Positions 24,270-33,127 of a stretch of DNA of 64,000 nt are shown here, one piece after another. The stretch is from Pedobacter cryoconitis (lineage in GTDB: Bacteria; Bacteroidota; Bacteroidia; Sphingobacteriales; Sphingobacteriaceae), in assembly GCF_014207135.1 (NCBI RefSeq), contig NZ_JACHCC010000004.1, positions 62,001-126,000 of the forward strand. The letters are read 5' to 3'. Below the pieces are notes generated by a model that saw nothing but the letters and a program-made list of their open reading frames with translations, was not told where the DNA came from and made no database searches. The position numbers were made by a program, and so were the translations under genes. Within the stretch, counting starts at the first letter, position 1. Each line of letters starts with the position of its first letter.

Positions 24270-25517
24270 TTATCTGAAAGACACAGATCCGTACTCTGAT
24301 TTCATACGGATTACTGCTCCGCCGCCACTACCAATTTTCCCAGAATAATTTTTGTTCTCATCGTCTTCACCTGTCTGACTCACACTTACTCTGTCACCAT
24401 GTCTGAATCCGCTATAACTGCTTTTTACGGTAAAATCTCCATTATAACCACCAGCAAAATTCAGTTTTGTATCTACATACTCATTATCAATCAACAGATT
24501 TTTACATCCAGAACCAATTTCATTAATATCCAGATTGTTATAGCTCATTTTGAGATTACCATCTCCTCTCAGGTTACCAATATTCACCCCAGCATATTCT
24601 GACCGCAGGCTTAATTTTCCGACATTACCGATCTTCAGCGAGTTGTACTCTTGTCTGATAATCGCATTGCCTTTAATATTATCCACCCGCACATTTGCAT
24701 ACTGTACATTCAGATCAAGATTATTAACGCTGTTAACCGTAAGTCCAGAACCATATTGCTGCTTGATCACTGCATTTCCCCGGATGGTATTAATCGACAC
24801 TGGAGCATATTGTGCATCCAGGTCAAGTGTACCCACTGTTCCGATTGTTAAACCCGAACCATACTGCTGTTTAACAACTCCTTTATTTAATTCAGTAATT
24901 GACGTTTTACCATATTGAACAGAAATATAATTGTTTGTTCCCGAAAGGTTTCCCGCAATAAAGTCCCCATACTGAACTTTTGCATATAGTGGTCCTGAGC
25001 AGCCTTCGAGGTTTACGTTACCGAATTCCTGTGTTAAGGTCAAAGCATTTGAAGAAGGCATATAAACCACATAATTCACTTTAATTTCTCTTCTTCTACC
25101 ACGTCCTGACCGATTACCAGGCTGTTCAATGATAGTTTTGCAACCTACCATATCCCCATTTTTTTCGGCTGAAATAGTTACCTGGTCAATTAACTTTTGT
25201 ACTTCTCTCTCATCATTGCTAAAGGCTTTGACAGAAACATCAATTTTAATTTCCTTTTTATCCCATAGTTTGATCACCATGCCACCATACTGATTATGCA
25301 GACTGATTTTATCCCCTGAACCTAAAGGAAATGTTTTGCTGAAATTTTTTGACCGCATGGGATCATCATTCTGCGGATCTGCACCCTGTACAGCAGCAAC
25401 CATTGATGTATTCACGTTATTTGCAGCATATAGAGGTGCTTTTCGCTCTGGTTCATCCTGTGCATAAGACAAACTTAATGAGCCTAAAAGAGCAATGGAG
25501 AGAATCAACTTTTTCAT
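24270..25517 (-). CDS. Exported beta-repeat protein, DUF4097-like
   Basis: A 415-residue protein with a signal peptide (MKKLILSIALLGSLSLSYAQ). After about residue 60 it consists of short beta-strand repeats rich in Gly, Asn and a QYG or EYN motif, as in DUF4097/DUF4098 beta-helical proteins. Residues 216-322 hold three tandem units of about 36 residues: the first two both start KQQYGSGLT, the third starts RQEYNS. The single-strand repeats suggest an elongated cell-envelope protein. Its ATG overlaps the stop of the membrane partner gene by 4 bp, so the sigma factor, the membrane protein and this protein form one unit. Exact function is unknown. Confidence 0.75.
   Translation of the reverse strand: MKKLILSIALLGSLSLSYAQDEPERKAPLYAANNVNTSMVAAVQGADPQNDDPMRSKNFSKTFPLGSGDKISLHNQYGGMVIKLWDKKEIKIDVSVKAFSNDEREVQKLIDQVTISAEKNGDMVGCKTIIEQPGNRSGRGRRREIKVNYVVYMPSSNALTLTQEFGNVNLEGCSGPLYAKVQYGDFIAGNLSGTNNYISVQYGKTSITELNKGVVKQQYGSGLTIGTVGTLDLDAQYAPVSINTIRGNAVIKQQYGSGLTVNSVNNLDLNVQYANVRVDNIKGNAIIRQEYNSLKIGNVGKLSLRSEYAGVNIGNLRGDGNLKMSYNNLDINEIGSGCKNLLIDNEYVDTKLNFAGGYNGDFTVKSSYSGFRHGDRVSVSQTGEDDENKNYSGKIGSGGGAVIRMKSEYGSVSFR
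24552..24872 (-). repeat. Three tandem ~108-bp coding repeats
   Basis: These bases encode residues 216-322 of the exported protein as three consecutive units of 36, 36 and 35 codons. Units one and two share the nonamer KQQYGSGLT and a similar LDL-QYA core; unit three has diverged. Confidence 0.7.
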
Positions 25518-26056
25518 ATACTGTTTTCCTTTTTATATTGACTGACTTCGTTAATAATTGACAACTGCTGGTTCAGTAGCTGGATCTGAATTTCCAGGTT
25601 CCGGATCATGGCTTTCGCAACCATTTGCTGATTAGGACTTCCAGCCATTTCTTTCCTCAGCTTCTCATAAGTAGCATTAAGGACCTGAAAATCTGTTTTG
25701 AATTTGTTGTATAATTCAGGGTCCGTTGCTGCAAAGGCCTGCAGACTATCTCTCTTCTGCTCAATCATTCCCACAAACTGGACTTGTTTCTGTCCATAAG
25801 CCGGATTAATATCGGCGACACTTATACGGCCCTTTTTAGCCGGTAGAATATACATAAAGGTAACCCCCAACAATATGATTATTGAGGAGGCAATACCCAT
25901 CCATAGCTGAATATTAAAATTATACCTATGCTTTTTTTTCTGCTGGTCCTTCTTATCCAGCTCCCCTTCGATTTTTTTCCAGAGTCCGGCAGAAGGCCTG
26001 TCTGTATCAAACTCCCTCTTGTTTTCCCTGATAAAATCTTCCAGTTTAGTACTCAT
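25514..26056 (-). CDS. Single-span membrane protein, probable anti-sigma factor
   Basis: A 180-residue protein with a charged cytoplasmic N-terminus of about 45 residues (including FDTDRPSAGLWKKIEGELDKK), one membrane segment near residues 51-70 (MGIASSIIILLGVTFMYILP), and a periplasmic, helix-rich C-terminus. The Pro-Trp-containing N-terminal helix resembles Bacteroidota anti-sigma proteins. It overlaps the ECF sigma gene by 11 bp and the exported protein gene by 4 bp. Position and topology, not a named domain, support the anti-sigma role. Confidence 0.75.
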   Translation of the reverse strand: MSTKLEDFIRENKREFDTDRPSAGLWKKIEGELDKKDQQKKKHRYNFNIQLWMGIASSIIILLGVTFMYILPAKKGRISVADINPAYGQKQVQFVGMIEQKRDSLQAFAATDPELYNKFKTDFQVLNATYEKLRKEMAGSPNQQMVAKAMIRNLEIQIQLLNQQLSIINEVSQYKKENSI

Positions 26057-26603
26057 CTCTTGCTCCTTTCTTTTCTAATATATTTCTCAACTTCATTTTT
26101 GCACGCATCAATTGTGATCGGGAAGTTACTTCCGATATTTTAAGAATATGCGAAATTTCCTCATGGTCATACCCTTCAAACAGGTATAACGTAAGCACGA
26201 CCCTGTATCCGTCTGCCAGTTTGCTAACTGCCGCTTTCACTTCCTCCACCTTCCATTCCAGTTCCTCCTGGTCAAATGGTTCTTCAGCTGCAATCTCCAG
26301 GCCATCCAGATCGGTAAACTCCATTTTTCTTTTGCGGAGACAGTTAATTGATTTATTGACAATGATTTGTTTCAACCATAAACCAAATGTTGTATCTCCT
26401 CTGAAATCACCTATCCGTAAAAAAGCATCCAGAAAAGCTTCCTGCAAAATATCCTCAGCTTCAGCCTCATGATTCACAATTCGCAGGGCAGCGCTGTACA
26501 TAGCTCTCTCATACAACTTGTATAATTCAAATTGTGCGGTTCTGCTGCCTTTTCTGCAAGCATTTACCAGATCAATATTTTTATCTATATATACTGCTTC
26601 CAA
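26046..26603 (-). CDS. ECF-type RNA polymerase sigma factor
   Basis: A 185-residue sigma-70 family factor. Region 2 spans about 20-90 (AEAEDILQEAFLDAFLRIGDF, then FGLWLKQIIVNKSINCLRKRK), and region 4 spans about 120-175 (LADGYRVVLTLYLFEGYDHEEISHIL). The start codon appears to be TTG at 26603-26601; no ATG is in frame upstream before a stop, and a possible TGCAAC/TGTC promoter ends 22 bp upstream of it. Forms an operon with the membrane partner (11 bp overlap) and the exported beta-repeat protein. Confidence 0.93.
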   Translation of the reverse strand: MEAVYIDKNIDLVNACRKGSRTAQFELYKLYERAMYSAALRIVNHEAEAEDILQEAFLDAFLRIGDFRGDTTFGLWLKQIIVNKSINCLRKRKMEFTDLDGLEIAAEEPFDQEELEWKVEEVKAAVSKLADGYRVVLTLYLFEGYDHEEISHILKISEVTSRSQLMRAKMKLRNILEKKGARDEY

Positions 26604-26625
26604 TGTTTTCGTATTCGCTATAAAT

Positions 26626-26651
26626 GACAGGGTGATTTTCCAAACGTTGCA
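26626..26651 (-). promoter_or_regulatory. Candidate ECF-type promoter of the sigma operon
   Basis: On the minus strand TGCAAC (26651-26646) is followed after 16 bases by TGTC (26629-26626). AAC-type -35 and GTC-type -10 elements are usual for ECF sigma factors, and this pair sits 22 bp before the sigma gene start, as expected for autoregulation. The match is by eye. Confidence 0.4.
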
Positions 26652-26723
26652 TCATTATGAAAAAACTTTTCAATATACTCATGCTAATTGAATAAGCATT
26701 TGTAATATATGGCTCAAAATGAA

Positions 26724-26731
26724 TATTTTTG
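26724..26731 (+). promoter_or_regulatory. TAnnTTTG -7 box for aspS
   Basis: TATTTTTG, 19 bp before the ATG at 26751. Its position inside the longer open frame argues against the upstream start. Confidence 0.6.
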
Positions 26732-26750
26732 CGGCTTAATCCGATTAAAA

Positions 26751-28496
26751 ATGTTAAGAACAACAACTTGCGGAGCGCTTACGATTGAGAATCTAGGCGA
26801 GAACGTAATTCTGTGCGGTTGGGTACAGAAATCCAGAGACTTGGGAGGAATGACTTTTATTGACATTCGAGATCGCTATGGCATCACCCAATTGGTTTTT
26901 AATATGGATGATAACACTCAGCTATGTGAACAAGCCCGTACTTTAGGTCGTGAATTCGTGATCAAAGCAAGCGGACTGGTTGTTGAGCGTTCCAATAAAA
27001 ACCTTAAGATGCCTACAGGAGAAGTGGAGATTAAAATCACTGATCTTGAGATATTGAATGCTTCGAAAATCCCGCCATTTCTGATTGATGATGAGACAGA
27101 TGGTGGTGATGATTTACGTATGAAATACCGTTACCTGGACCTGAGAAGAAATCCGGTAAGAAATAATATGGTTTTGCGTCATAAAATGGCACAAACGACA
27201 AGAAGATATCTGGATGCACTGGAATTTATTGAGGTGGAGACGCCAGTATTGATTAAATCCACACCTGAAGGCGCAAGGGACTTTGTAGTTCCAAGCCGGA
27301 TGAATGCAGGGGAGTTCTATGCTTTGCCTCAGTCTCCCCAGACCTTTAAGCAATTGCTGATGGTTTCGGGTTTTGACAGATATTTCCAGATCGTAAAATG
27401 TTTCAGAGATGAAGATTTGCGTGCTGACAGACAACCTGAATTTACCCAGATTGACTGTGAGATGTCATTTATAGAGCAGGAAGATATCCTGAATACTTTT
27501 GAAGGCCTGATCCGTACACTTTTCAAGGAGGTTAAAAACTTTGATTTGCCGGAAGTTCCGAGAATGCAATATGCAGATGCCATGCGCTGGTATGGTTCAG
27601 ATAAGCCGGATACCCGTTTTGAAATGCGTTTTGTAGAACTGAACGACCAGGTTAAAGGAAAAAACTTCCCGGTTTTCGATAATGCAGAATTAGTTATCGG
27701 GATCAATGCGAAAGGCTGCGCCCATTATACACGTAAACAGCTGGATGAGTTAACCGACTTCATTAAACGCCCTCAGATCGGCGCTACCGGCCTGATTTAC
27801 GCAAGACATGGTGAGGATGGTTCTATCAAATCTTCCGTTGATAAGTTTTATACTGAGGAAGACCTGAAACAATGGGCTGAAGCCCTTCAGACACAACCTG
27901 GCGATTTAATGCTATTGATGGCCGGAACGAAAGATAAAGTGCGCAAACAACTCAGCGAACTTCGTCTGGAAATGGGTACAAGATTAGGTCTGCGTGATAA
28001 AAATGTATTCAGTGCACTTTGGGTACTTGACTTCCCGTTATTAGAGTGGGATGAAGAATCTGAACGTTTCCACGCGATGCACCACCCTTTCACCTCTCCT
28101 AAGCCTGAGGATATTGCTTTACTGGATACCAATCCTGGTGAAGTAAGAGCAAATGCTTATGATATGGTTGTTAACGGGACTGAAATCGGCGGTGGATCAA
28201 TTCGTATCCATGACCGTACCTTACAGGCCTTAATGTTTAAACACTTAGGATTCACTCCAGAAGAAGCTCAGAAACAATTCGGGTTCCTGATGGATGCTTT
28301 TGAATTTGGCGCGCCTCCACACGGTGGTATCGCTTTCGGCTTTGACAGGTTATGTTCGATCTTCGCAGGCCTGGATAGTATCCGTGACGTTATAGCTTTC
28401 CCTAAAAATAATTCGGGAAGGGATGTCATGATTGACAGTCCATCAACTATTGATGAAAAACAGCTTAAAGAGCTTAAAATAAAAACCGATTTGTAA
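26751..28496 (+). CDS. aspS: Aspartyl-tRNA synthetase
   Basis: Class II synthetase of 581 residues. The start at ATG 26751 ([17 protein letters not shown]) matches the usual family beginning; an in-frame ATG 14 codons upstream precedes the promoter box. The OB-fold anticodon domain spans about 1-105 ([24 protein letters not shown]), motif 2 is [18 protein letters not shown], and motif 3 is GIAFGFDRL. The bacterial GAD insert is included. It ends at a strong terminator. Confidence 0.97.
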   Translation: MLRTTTCGALTIENLGENVILCGWVQKSRDLGGMTFIDIRDRYGITQLVFNMDDNTQLCEQARTLGREFVIKASGLVVERSNKNLKMPTGEVEIKITDLEILNASKIPPFLIDDETDGGDDLRMKYRYLDLRRNPVRNNMVLRHKMAQTTRRYLDALEFIEVETPVLIKSTPEGARDFVVPSRMNAGEFYALPQSPQTFKQLLMVSGFDRYFQIVKCFRDEDLRADRQPEFTQIDCEMSFIEQEDILNTFEGLIRTLFKEVKNFDLPEVPRMQYADAMRWYGSDKPDTRFEMRFVELNDQVKGKNFPVFDNAELVIGINAKGCAHYTRKQLDELTDFIKRPQIGATGLIYARHGEDGSIKSSVDKFYTEEDLKQWAEALQTQPGDLMLLMAGTKDKVRKQLSELRLEMGTRLGLRDKNVFSALWVLDFPLLEWDEESERFHAMHHPFTSPKPEDIALLDTNPGEVRANAYDMVVNGTEIGGGSIRIHDRTLQALMFKHLGFTPEEAQKQFGFLMDAFEFGAPPHGGIAFGFDRLCSIFAGLDSIRDVIAFPKNNSGRDVMIDSPSTIDEKQLKELKIKTDL

Positions 28497-28512
28497 TCAC
28501 AAATTGTTGATC

Positions 28513-28546
28513 AAAACGCCGGTTTTCTCTAGAAAACCGGCGTTTT
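28513..28546. terminator. Terminator between aspS and the KilA-N gene
   Basis: A perfect inverted repeat of 16 bp (28513-28528 with 28531-28546; core AACGCCGGTTTTCT) with only 2 bases between arms, ending in T-runs in both orientations. It serves both converging genes. Confidence 0.88.
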
Positions 28547-28559
28547 TTGTTTAATCACA

Positions 28560-29390
28560 CTAAGTTTCAAACAGGCCTTGTATTTTTTCTATAGTATATG
28601 CGGAACGTCTTAATGACAGTAATTGAGACACGGCCATCTTTCTAAGTTCCGGTAAGCGGTCCCGCTGAGAAATACCTTTTCCAATCAGATAGGCATTACC
28701 GCTTTCCAGATTGCTCAATACAATTAACTGATGTATATCGGCTGTATCACGGATATTCAGCCCCTGTGAACAGAGTTTCTGGTTCTCTCTCTGCCATTGT
28801 CCGGCTGACATTCCAAACAACGCTACATTCAGCAGATCGGCTTCATTTGCATAGACCTGTTTAGCCTGTTCAGGGGTAAGTTCAGGGATCAGACATTCAT
28901 TGATGGCATCAGTATGTATCACCTGATTCGTTTTGGATAAAAAGCGTCTGTAGTCCCAACCAGAATTCAATCTCTCAGCTTCTTCGTTCTTTAGCCTTTG
29001 ATATTCAGTTATAAGTAATAACTTGAACTCAGCACTAATCCACATGCCAAACTCAAATGCTATATCCCTATGCGCATACGTCCCGCCATATCTGCCAGAA
29101 GTTGCTTTGATACCTATTGCCCTTGTTTTCTGTATCCATTCTTTAACGCTTAATTTATAGTTATTTAAACCCGATTTGGAACATATTATGGCAAATTCGC
29201 CATAATTAAAATCCGGGTTATTTAAACGTTCCCATACTGATAAGTACTCAAGCGTATTTCTGTTACGCAACCAATCACTAACGAAGAAACCACCATCTTT
29301 CGCCTTTAACATATCCGTTAAACAGACAAAATCTTCTCCATCCTTACGGAGTATAGTTACTGCGATGTCTTTTACATATATCTTACTCAT
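28560..29390 (-). CDS. KilA-N domain protein
   Basis: A 276-residue protein. Residues 1-145 carry a KilA-N/APSES-like DNA-binding domain: the block DGEDFVCLTDMLKA, then FFVSDWLRNRNTLEYLSVWE, then IKATSGRYGGTYAHRDIAFEFGMWISAEF, which is the family signature. The C-terminal 130 residues are helical and charged without a domain I recognise. KilA-N proteins are common in phages and sometimes stand alone in bacterial chromosomes. No other phage gene is nearby, and the gene lies between aspS and a thioredoxin gene. Its function is unknown. Confidence 0.85.
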   Translation of the reverse strand: MSKIYVKDIAVTILRKDGEDFVCLTDMLKAKDGGFFVSDWLRNRNTLEYLSVWERLNNPDFNYGEFAIICSKSGLNNYKLSVKEWIQKTRAIGIKATSGRYGGTYAHRDIAFEFGMWISAEFKLLLITEYQRLKNEEAERLNSGWDYRRFLSKTNQVIHTDAINECLIPELTPEQAKQVYANEADLLNVALFGMSAGQWQRENQKLCSQGLNIRDTADIHQLIVLSNLESGNAYLIGKGISQRDRLPELRKMAVSQLLSLRRSAYTIEKIQGLFET

Positions 29391-29497
29391 ACAGTTAAAT
29401 CTTTCCAGCTAACGTACTCCTGTTTCAGGGTAAACTGGTAAAATTTATTCTGCGGATTATTCCAGAATTTGTTTTTTTTATAAAAAAAGATGTCTTC

Positions 29498-30019
29498 TTA
29501 TTTAGTTGAAGTTTTCAGATGTTTATCGATGAACTTCACCAATCCATCAAATTCCTCAGGGGTATATCCGATTGACTGATAGATTATCTTTCCTGTTTCA
29601 TCCACAATAATATTTCTTGGGATTGACTGTGTGGCAAACAGTTTGAAGATCCCTCTGTCTGCATCAGGAAGAATAGGGAATGTAAATCCCTTCTTTGCTT
29701 TAAAAGGGATCAGTTTATCCCAGCCTTCTTCTCTGCCGAAGACAAAAAAAGCGAATTTAGGATTGCCTTTATATTTCTCCCAGATCCTTTTCTGCACTTC
29801 CGGTAGTTCTTCATTACAAGGCGGGCACCAGGTAGCAAAGAGGTTGATCAGGACAAGTTTCCCTTTATAATCACTAATCGAAACCGTCTTTCCTTTCTCT
29901 ATTTCAAAATTAAATACCGGGACAGCATCCCCTACTTTAGTCAGAGTTCCCTGACTATCCTGCGAGAAGGACACAAAAGGCAATAAAACAAACAGCGCGA
30001 TAAAATATTTTAGCTTCAT
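29498..30019 (-). CDS. TlpA-like thiol-disulfide oxidoreductase
   Basis: A 173-residue periplasmic thioredoxin-fold protein. The start is taken at ATG 30017-30019, which begins a clean signal peptide (MKLKYFIALFVLLPFVSFSQ); the upstream ATG adds seven residues before it. The redox motif WCPPC sits in FATWCPPCNEELP, and the cis-Pro is in SIPRNIIVDETG. It probably reduces or exchanges disulfides in exported proteins or in cytochrome c maturation. A 29-bp inverted repeat lies about 130-215 bp upstream. Confidence 0.93.
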   Translation of the reverse strand: MKLKYFIALFVLLPFVSFSQDSQGTLTKVGDAVPVFNFEIEKGKTVSISDYKGKLVLINLFATWCPPCNEELPEVQKRIWEKYKGNPKFAFFVFGREEGWDKLIPFKAKKGFTFPILPDADRGIFKLFATQSIPRNIIVDETGKIIYQSIGYTPEEFDGLVKFIDKHLKTSTK

Positions 30020-30149
30020 AAAAAACGAATAAGGGTTCATACTAAAATAGCAATTTCAGAATCAATTTTGCAACTATATACTTTGCTGTATATACACCAT
30101 GTCCTGATAACCTTCTTTGTTCAACGCAATGGTGAAACAAGCTGGGTAT

Positions 30150-30232
30150 ATATAAAAACAAAGATGCTATTTTTGCGCATCAGCCGCTGTTTCAAGAGGC
30201 GTAGCGCAAAAATAGCATCTTTGTTTTTATAT
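30150..30232. repeat. 29-bp perfect inverted repeat with 25-bp spacer
   Basis: Left arm 30150-30178 and right arm 30204-30232 are exact reverse complements; the spacer is 30179-30203. Each arm contains TATTTTTG, a perfect -7 promoter box, at 30168-30175 (plus) and 30207-30214 (minus), so the boxes face each other. It lies in the gap between tlpA and the hypothetical gene ending at 30251, and can form a very stable hairpin or cruciform. The spacer itself allows a further 3-bp GCC/GGC pairing. It may be a terminator, a MITE-like element or a recombination site. Confidence 0.85.
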
Positions 30233-30250
30233 CCGAACCGGATTCCCGAA

Positions 30251-30688
30251 CTAAAAGGTCTCACTGTCGGCCGGGATTCCATAATCCACAAACCCCGGTT
30301 TCTCTTTTTTCTTTTTCCCTGTAAATAATCCCTTGATCGAATTAAATATCGCAGAAATATGTTCCGCGTCCATAGTTTTGCCCACCTTGCTTGTTGCCAG
30401 TCCTACCAGTGCTTTAGTAATAAACCCCGAGCCCCTGAAAAGCGTGCTGTTCATGATAACCGGTAGTATCATAGACATCAGTTTGCTGCTGATGTTCAGC
30501 TTATCATCAACCTTTAAAAAGGCAGAAGGTGTAGCATATTTCTTAATCAGGCTGCCTAACGTAAACTGATGCAGATATTCTTTTACATCACCCTTTATCG
30601 TCTCTTCCTGCATTCTATAATCAGCCTTGAGACTAATCAATCTGATATTAAGGTCCTGCAGGTTTTTGATATCATAATTTTTGCTCAT
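30251..30688 (-). CDS. Hypothetical protein of the YtxH/holin-like operon
   Basis: A 145-residue protein from the ATG at 30686-30688 (MSKNYDIKNLQDLN); it overlaps the holin-like gene by 17 bp. The N-terminal 50 residues are helical and charged, a middle hydrophobic region (SSKLMSMILPVIMN, ALVGLATSKVG) may associate with the membrane, and the C-terminus is basic (GKKKKEKPG). I do not recognise a named family. Position suggests joint function with the two small membrane proteins upstream, as in YqjD-YqjE-YqjK-like stress operons. Confidence 0.75.
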   Translation of the reverse strand: MSKNYDIKNLQDLNIRLISLKADYRMQEETIKGDVKEYLHQFTLGSLIKKYATPSAFLKVDDKLNISSKLMSMILPVIMNSTLFRGSGFITKALVGLATSKVGKTMDAEHISAIFNSIKGLFTGKKKKEKPGFVDYGIPADSETF

Positions 30689-31064
30689 CTTCCTCGTCCT
30701 CCTGTAATTTTTTAAAATATTTACTGATCGTGAAGTTGACGATAGCTTTTTCAATGTATTTTTCCTTTGTCATATAAACAATGACTGCCAGGAAGAGATA
30801 AAGTAAGGCCACACAACCAAATCCGGCTGTGAAACTCGCAAATACCGTAGATAAGAAGAGTGCCAGAGTAATTGTTCCCAGGATAAAAGCCAACATGAAA
30901 CAAATTCCAACTATTGCATTTGTCACTAAATCAGCGAATACCTTAGCCGACCGTTTAATCAGTACAAGGCGTGCATATTCCAGACGTGTATCCACGTATT
31001 TTTTAGCTTCTGAGAACAGATCCTCAATATTCTTTTCTTTCTTCTCCTCCATTGGTATCTTCAA
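30672..31064 (-). CDS. Phage-holin-like/YqjE family membrane protein
   Basis: A 130-residue protein with a charged N-terminal helix (about 45 residues) and two membrane segments near 46-72 and 76-98 (AIVGICFMLAFILGTITLALFL, then FGCVALLYLFLAVIVYM), followed by an acidic tail. This matches the holin superfamily III/YqjE group found in stress-related operons, not phage lysis. The start may be residue 5 (MEEKKEKN). The gene lies 11 bp after the YtxH gene. Confidence 0.8.
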   Translation of the reverse strand: MKIPMEEKKEKNIEDLFSEAKKYVDTRLEYARLVLIKRSAKVFADLVTNAIVGICFMLAFILGTITLALFLSTVFASFTAGFGCVALLYLFLAVIVYMTKEKYIEKAIVNFTISKYFKKLQEDEEDEQKL

Positions 31065-31075
31065 TAAAATTTTGC

Positions 31076-31342
31076 CTAAGCGTGTTCCGTATCGTCAACA
31101 AATTCTTCTTCAGCCTCATTCAGCTTACTTTTCACCGAACTGACCACTTTATCTTTCAGTCCGGCAAGATGATTAATTTCATCTGCTGCCCTTTCTTTTA
31201 ATGCATCCCCAAGATCTTTTAAAGACTGGTTTAACCTGTCACGTGTTTCGCTTCCTTTTTCAGGAGCAAATAACAATCCTAATGCTGCACCAGCAGCCAA
31301 ACCCGTTAATAATCCAACTAGCACTTTTGAGTTATCATTCAT
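31076..31342 (-). CDS. YtxH domain small membrane protein
   Basis: An 88-residue protein with the typical YtxH start: MNDNSKVLVGLLTGLAAGAALGLLFAPEKGSETR, a glycine-rich membrane segment and the conserved APEKG, followed by an amphipathic helix. Such proteins are induced by general stress in Bacillus. It is the first gene of a three-gene minus-strand operon. Confidence 0.9.
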   Translation of the reverse strand: MNDNSKVLVGLLTGLAAGAALGLLFAPEKGSETRDRLNQSLKDLGDALKERAADEINHLAGLKDKVVSSVKSKLNEAEEEFVDDTEHA

Positions 31343-31552
31343 GACTTTAATATTTATGTTTTATAATTGATTTTGTAACGTTATTAGTGCTCATCATCGA
31401 TATTGCTTGTAATAACTCCCCGTTGTCAGAAATTGTTTTAAATCTTTCGAATTAAGGCAGACCTCTCCGGCCGCTCCGCAAAGACAGGTCCAGGGAGTCA
31501 ATGTTCAACATCGTCCTTTCCAGGTTTAAAATAAGAAAAGGGTTTTATCTGA

Positions 31553-32959
31553 TCAGCTATCCAGGTTGATGGCCTTCATTTTATTATACAGCGTTTTTCT
31601 GTCTATATTTAAAATCTTTGCCGCTTTGGTTTTGTTGAAATTCACTTCCCGCAAAACCTTCAGAATGGCCTCGTATTCGGCTTCTGAAGCTGCGTTTTTC
31701 AAATCCCTTGATTTCTCATGATTTCTGTGAATTGTATTTTCAATAGCCGTTACTTTAGCATACGTTGAGATCTCAAGTGGTAATGCTTTGAGCTGGATTT
31801 CATCAGATTCGGTCAGTAATGTTGCCCTGCGGACTACATTCTTCAGCTCCCTGACATTTCCAGGCCAGTTATAACTTAAGAAACACTCTTCTACATCCTT
31901 AGAAAAACCAAGTACATTTCTGCCCAGTTCTTCATTAGCAAAGTCAAGAAAAGTTTTGGCAAAAATCATAATATCTTTCCCCCTGTGACTCAGCGGTGGA
32001 AGGTTAATCGCAAATTCATTAAAACGGTGGTATAAATCTTCTCTGAAACGTCCTTTTTGTATTGCTGTTGCCAGGTTTTCATTCGTGGCCACAATAATTC
32101 TCACGTCCAGATCAATTTCTTTAGTACTACCTATCCTTTTAATTTTTCTTTCCTGAACTGTCCTTAATAAGGCAGCCTGCAAATCATAGGATAAGTTTCC
32201 TACTTCATCCAGGAAAAGTGTTCCGCCATTAGCCATTTCAAAATGACCAATCTTGGTATTTAAAGCACCAGTGAAGGATCCTTTTTCATGCCCAAAAAAT
32301 TCACTTCCTGCAAGCTCTTTGGTTAAAGAACCACAGTCCATGGCGACAAAAGGATTATCTCTTCTCGGGCTGTTTAAATGAATAGCTTTCGCTACAGATT
32401 CTTTTCCGGTTCCACTTTCACCAGTCAGGATTACACTATATGAAGTCGGGGCTACCAGCTGGATCTGTTTCAGTAATTCTTTTGATGCCTGGCTCTGCCC
32501 TGCTACAAAATTTTCTACCTGATTGTACACCGGCTTTGAAACCTTTGCTTTCTGTACCTCTGACCTTGCGCCTTCTGCTGTAGTATCATTCAGCGCGATC
32601 TGGGTATCAATAGCTTTATTTATTGTATTTAAAATTTCATCCGGATAAAGAGGCTTGGTAATATAGTCGTAGGCCCCTAATTTGATCAGTTCAACAGCAA
32701 GTTTGATGTCCGAGTAACCAGTAATGATAATCACACCAGTCTGCGGATAACTCTCTTTAATCTTGATGAGCATCTCCTTTCCATCGGTATCTTCCAGCCT
32801 GTAATCGCATAGAACCAGGTCATAATGATCTTTACTCAGATAGTCTTGTGCAGAAACACCACTCGTAGCTGTGTTCACGCTAAAACCATTTCTGGTTAAG
32901 AATTTTGACAATAACAGCCCTATATTTATTTCATCATCTACTATTAGTATTCTTTTCAT
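31553..32959 (-). CDS. Sigma-54-dependent response regulator, NtrC family
   Basis: A 468-residue transcription activator; start at ATG 32957-32959 (MKRILIVDDE). A receiver domain spans about 1-120 with the phosphoacceptor Asp in VLCDYRL. The AAA+ domain spans about 155-380: Walker A is GESGTGKE, the sigma-54 contact loop is GSFTGA, Walker B is GGTLFLDEVG, and GRFREDLYHRFN follows. The C-terminal Fis-type helix-turn-helix ends with NKTKAAKILNIDRKTLYNKM. No cognate kinase is adjacent. Confidence 0.95.
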   Translation of the reverse strand: MKRILIVDDEINIGLLLSKFLTRNGFSVNTATSGVSAQDYLSKDHYDLVLCDYRLEDTDGKEMLIKIKESYPQTGVIIITGYSDIKLAVELIKLGAYDYITKPLYPDEILNTINKAIDTQIALNDTTAEGARSEVQKAKVSKPVYNQVENFVAGQSQASKELLKQIQLVAPTSYSVILTGESGTGKESVAKAIHLNSPRRDNPFVAMDCGSLTKELAGSEFFGHEKGSFTGALNTKIGHFEMANGGTLFLDEVGNLSYDLQAALLRTVQERKIKRIGSTKEIDLDVRIIVATNENLATAIQKGRFREDLYHRFNEFAINLPPLSHRGKDIMIFAKTFLDFANEELGRNVLGFSKDVEECFLSYNWPGNVRELKNVVRRATLLTESDEIQLKALPLEISTYAKVTAIENTIHRNHEKSRDLKNAASEAEYEAILKVLREVNFNKTKAAKILNIDRKTLYNKMKAINLDS

Positions 32960-33127
32960 ATCTACCAACAAATTCTAAACTAATTTGATGATAAATATAA
33001 AGAAATATTTTATATGGGAAATATTTTCTACACTTATATATTAATATTCCCCTCAATCGCTTTTTAGCGTGCCTGACACTCCAAGAAAATTATATGATCA
33101 AAATTTAATCCACTTATTTAAAGGTCG

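Noticed and set aside
26709..26750. Longer N-terminus for aspS
   Set aside because: The upstream ATG lies before a promoter box, and the added residues do not resemble the family's usual start.
30068..30328. An 86-codon plus-strand open frame between tlpA and the hypothetical gene
   Set aside because: It is built mostly on the 29-bp inverted repeat and runs into the opposite gene; no protein features.
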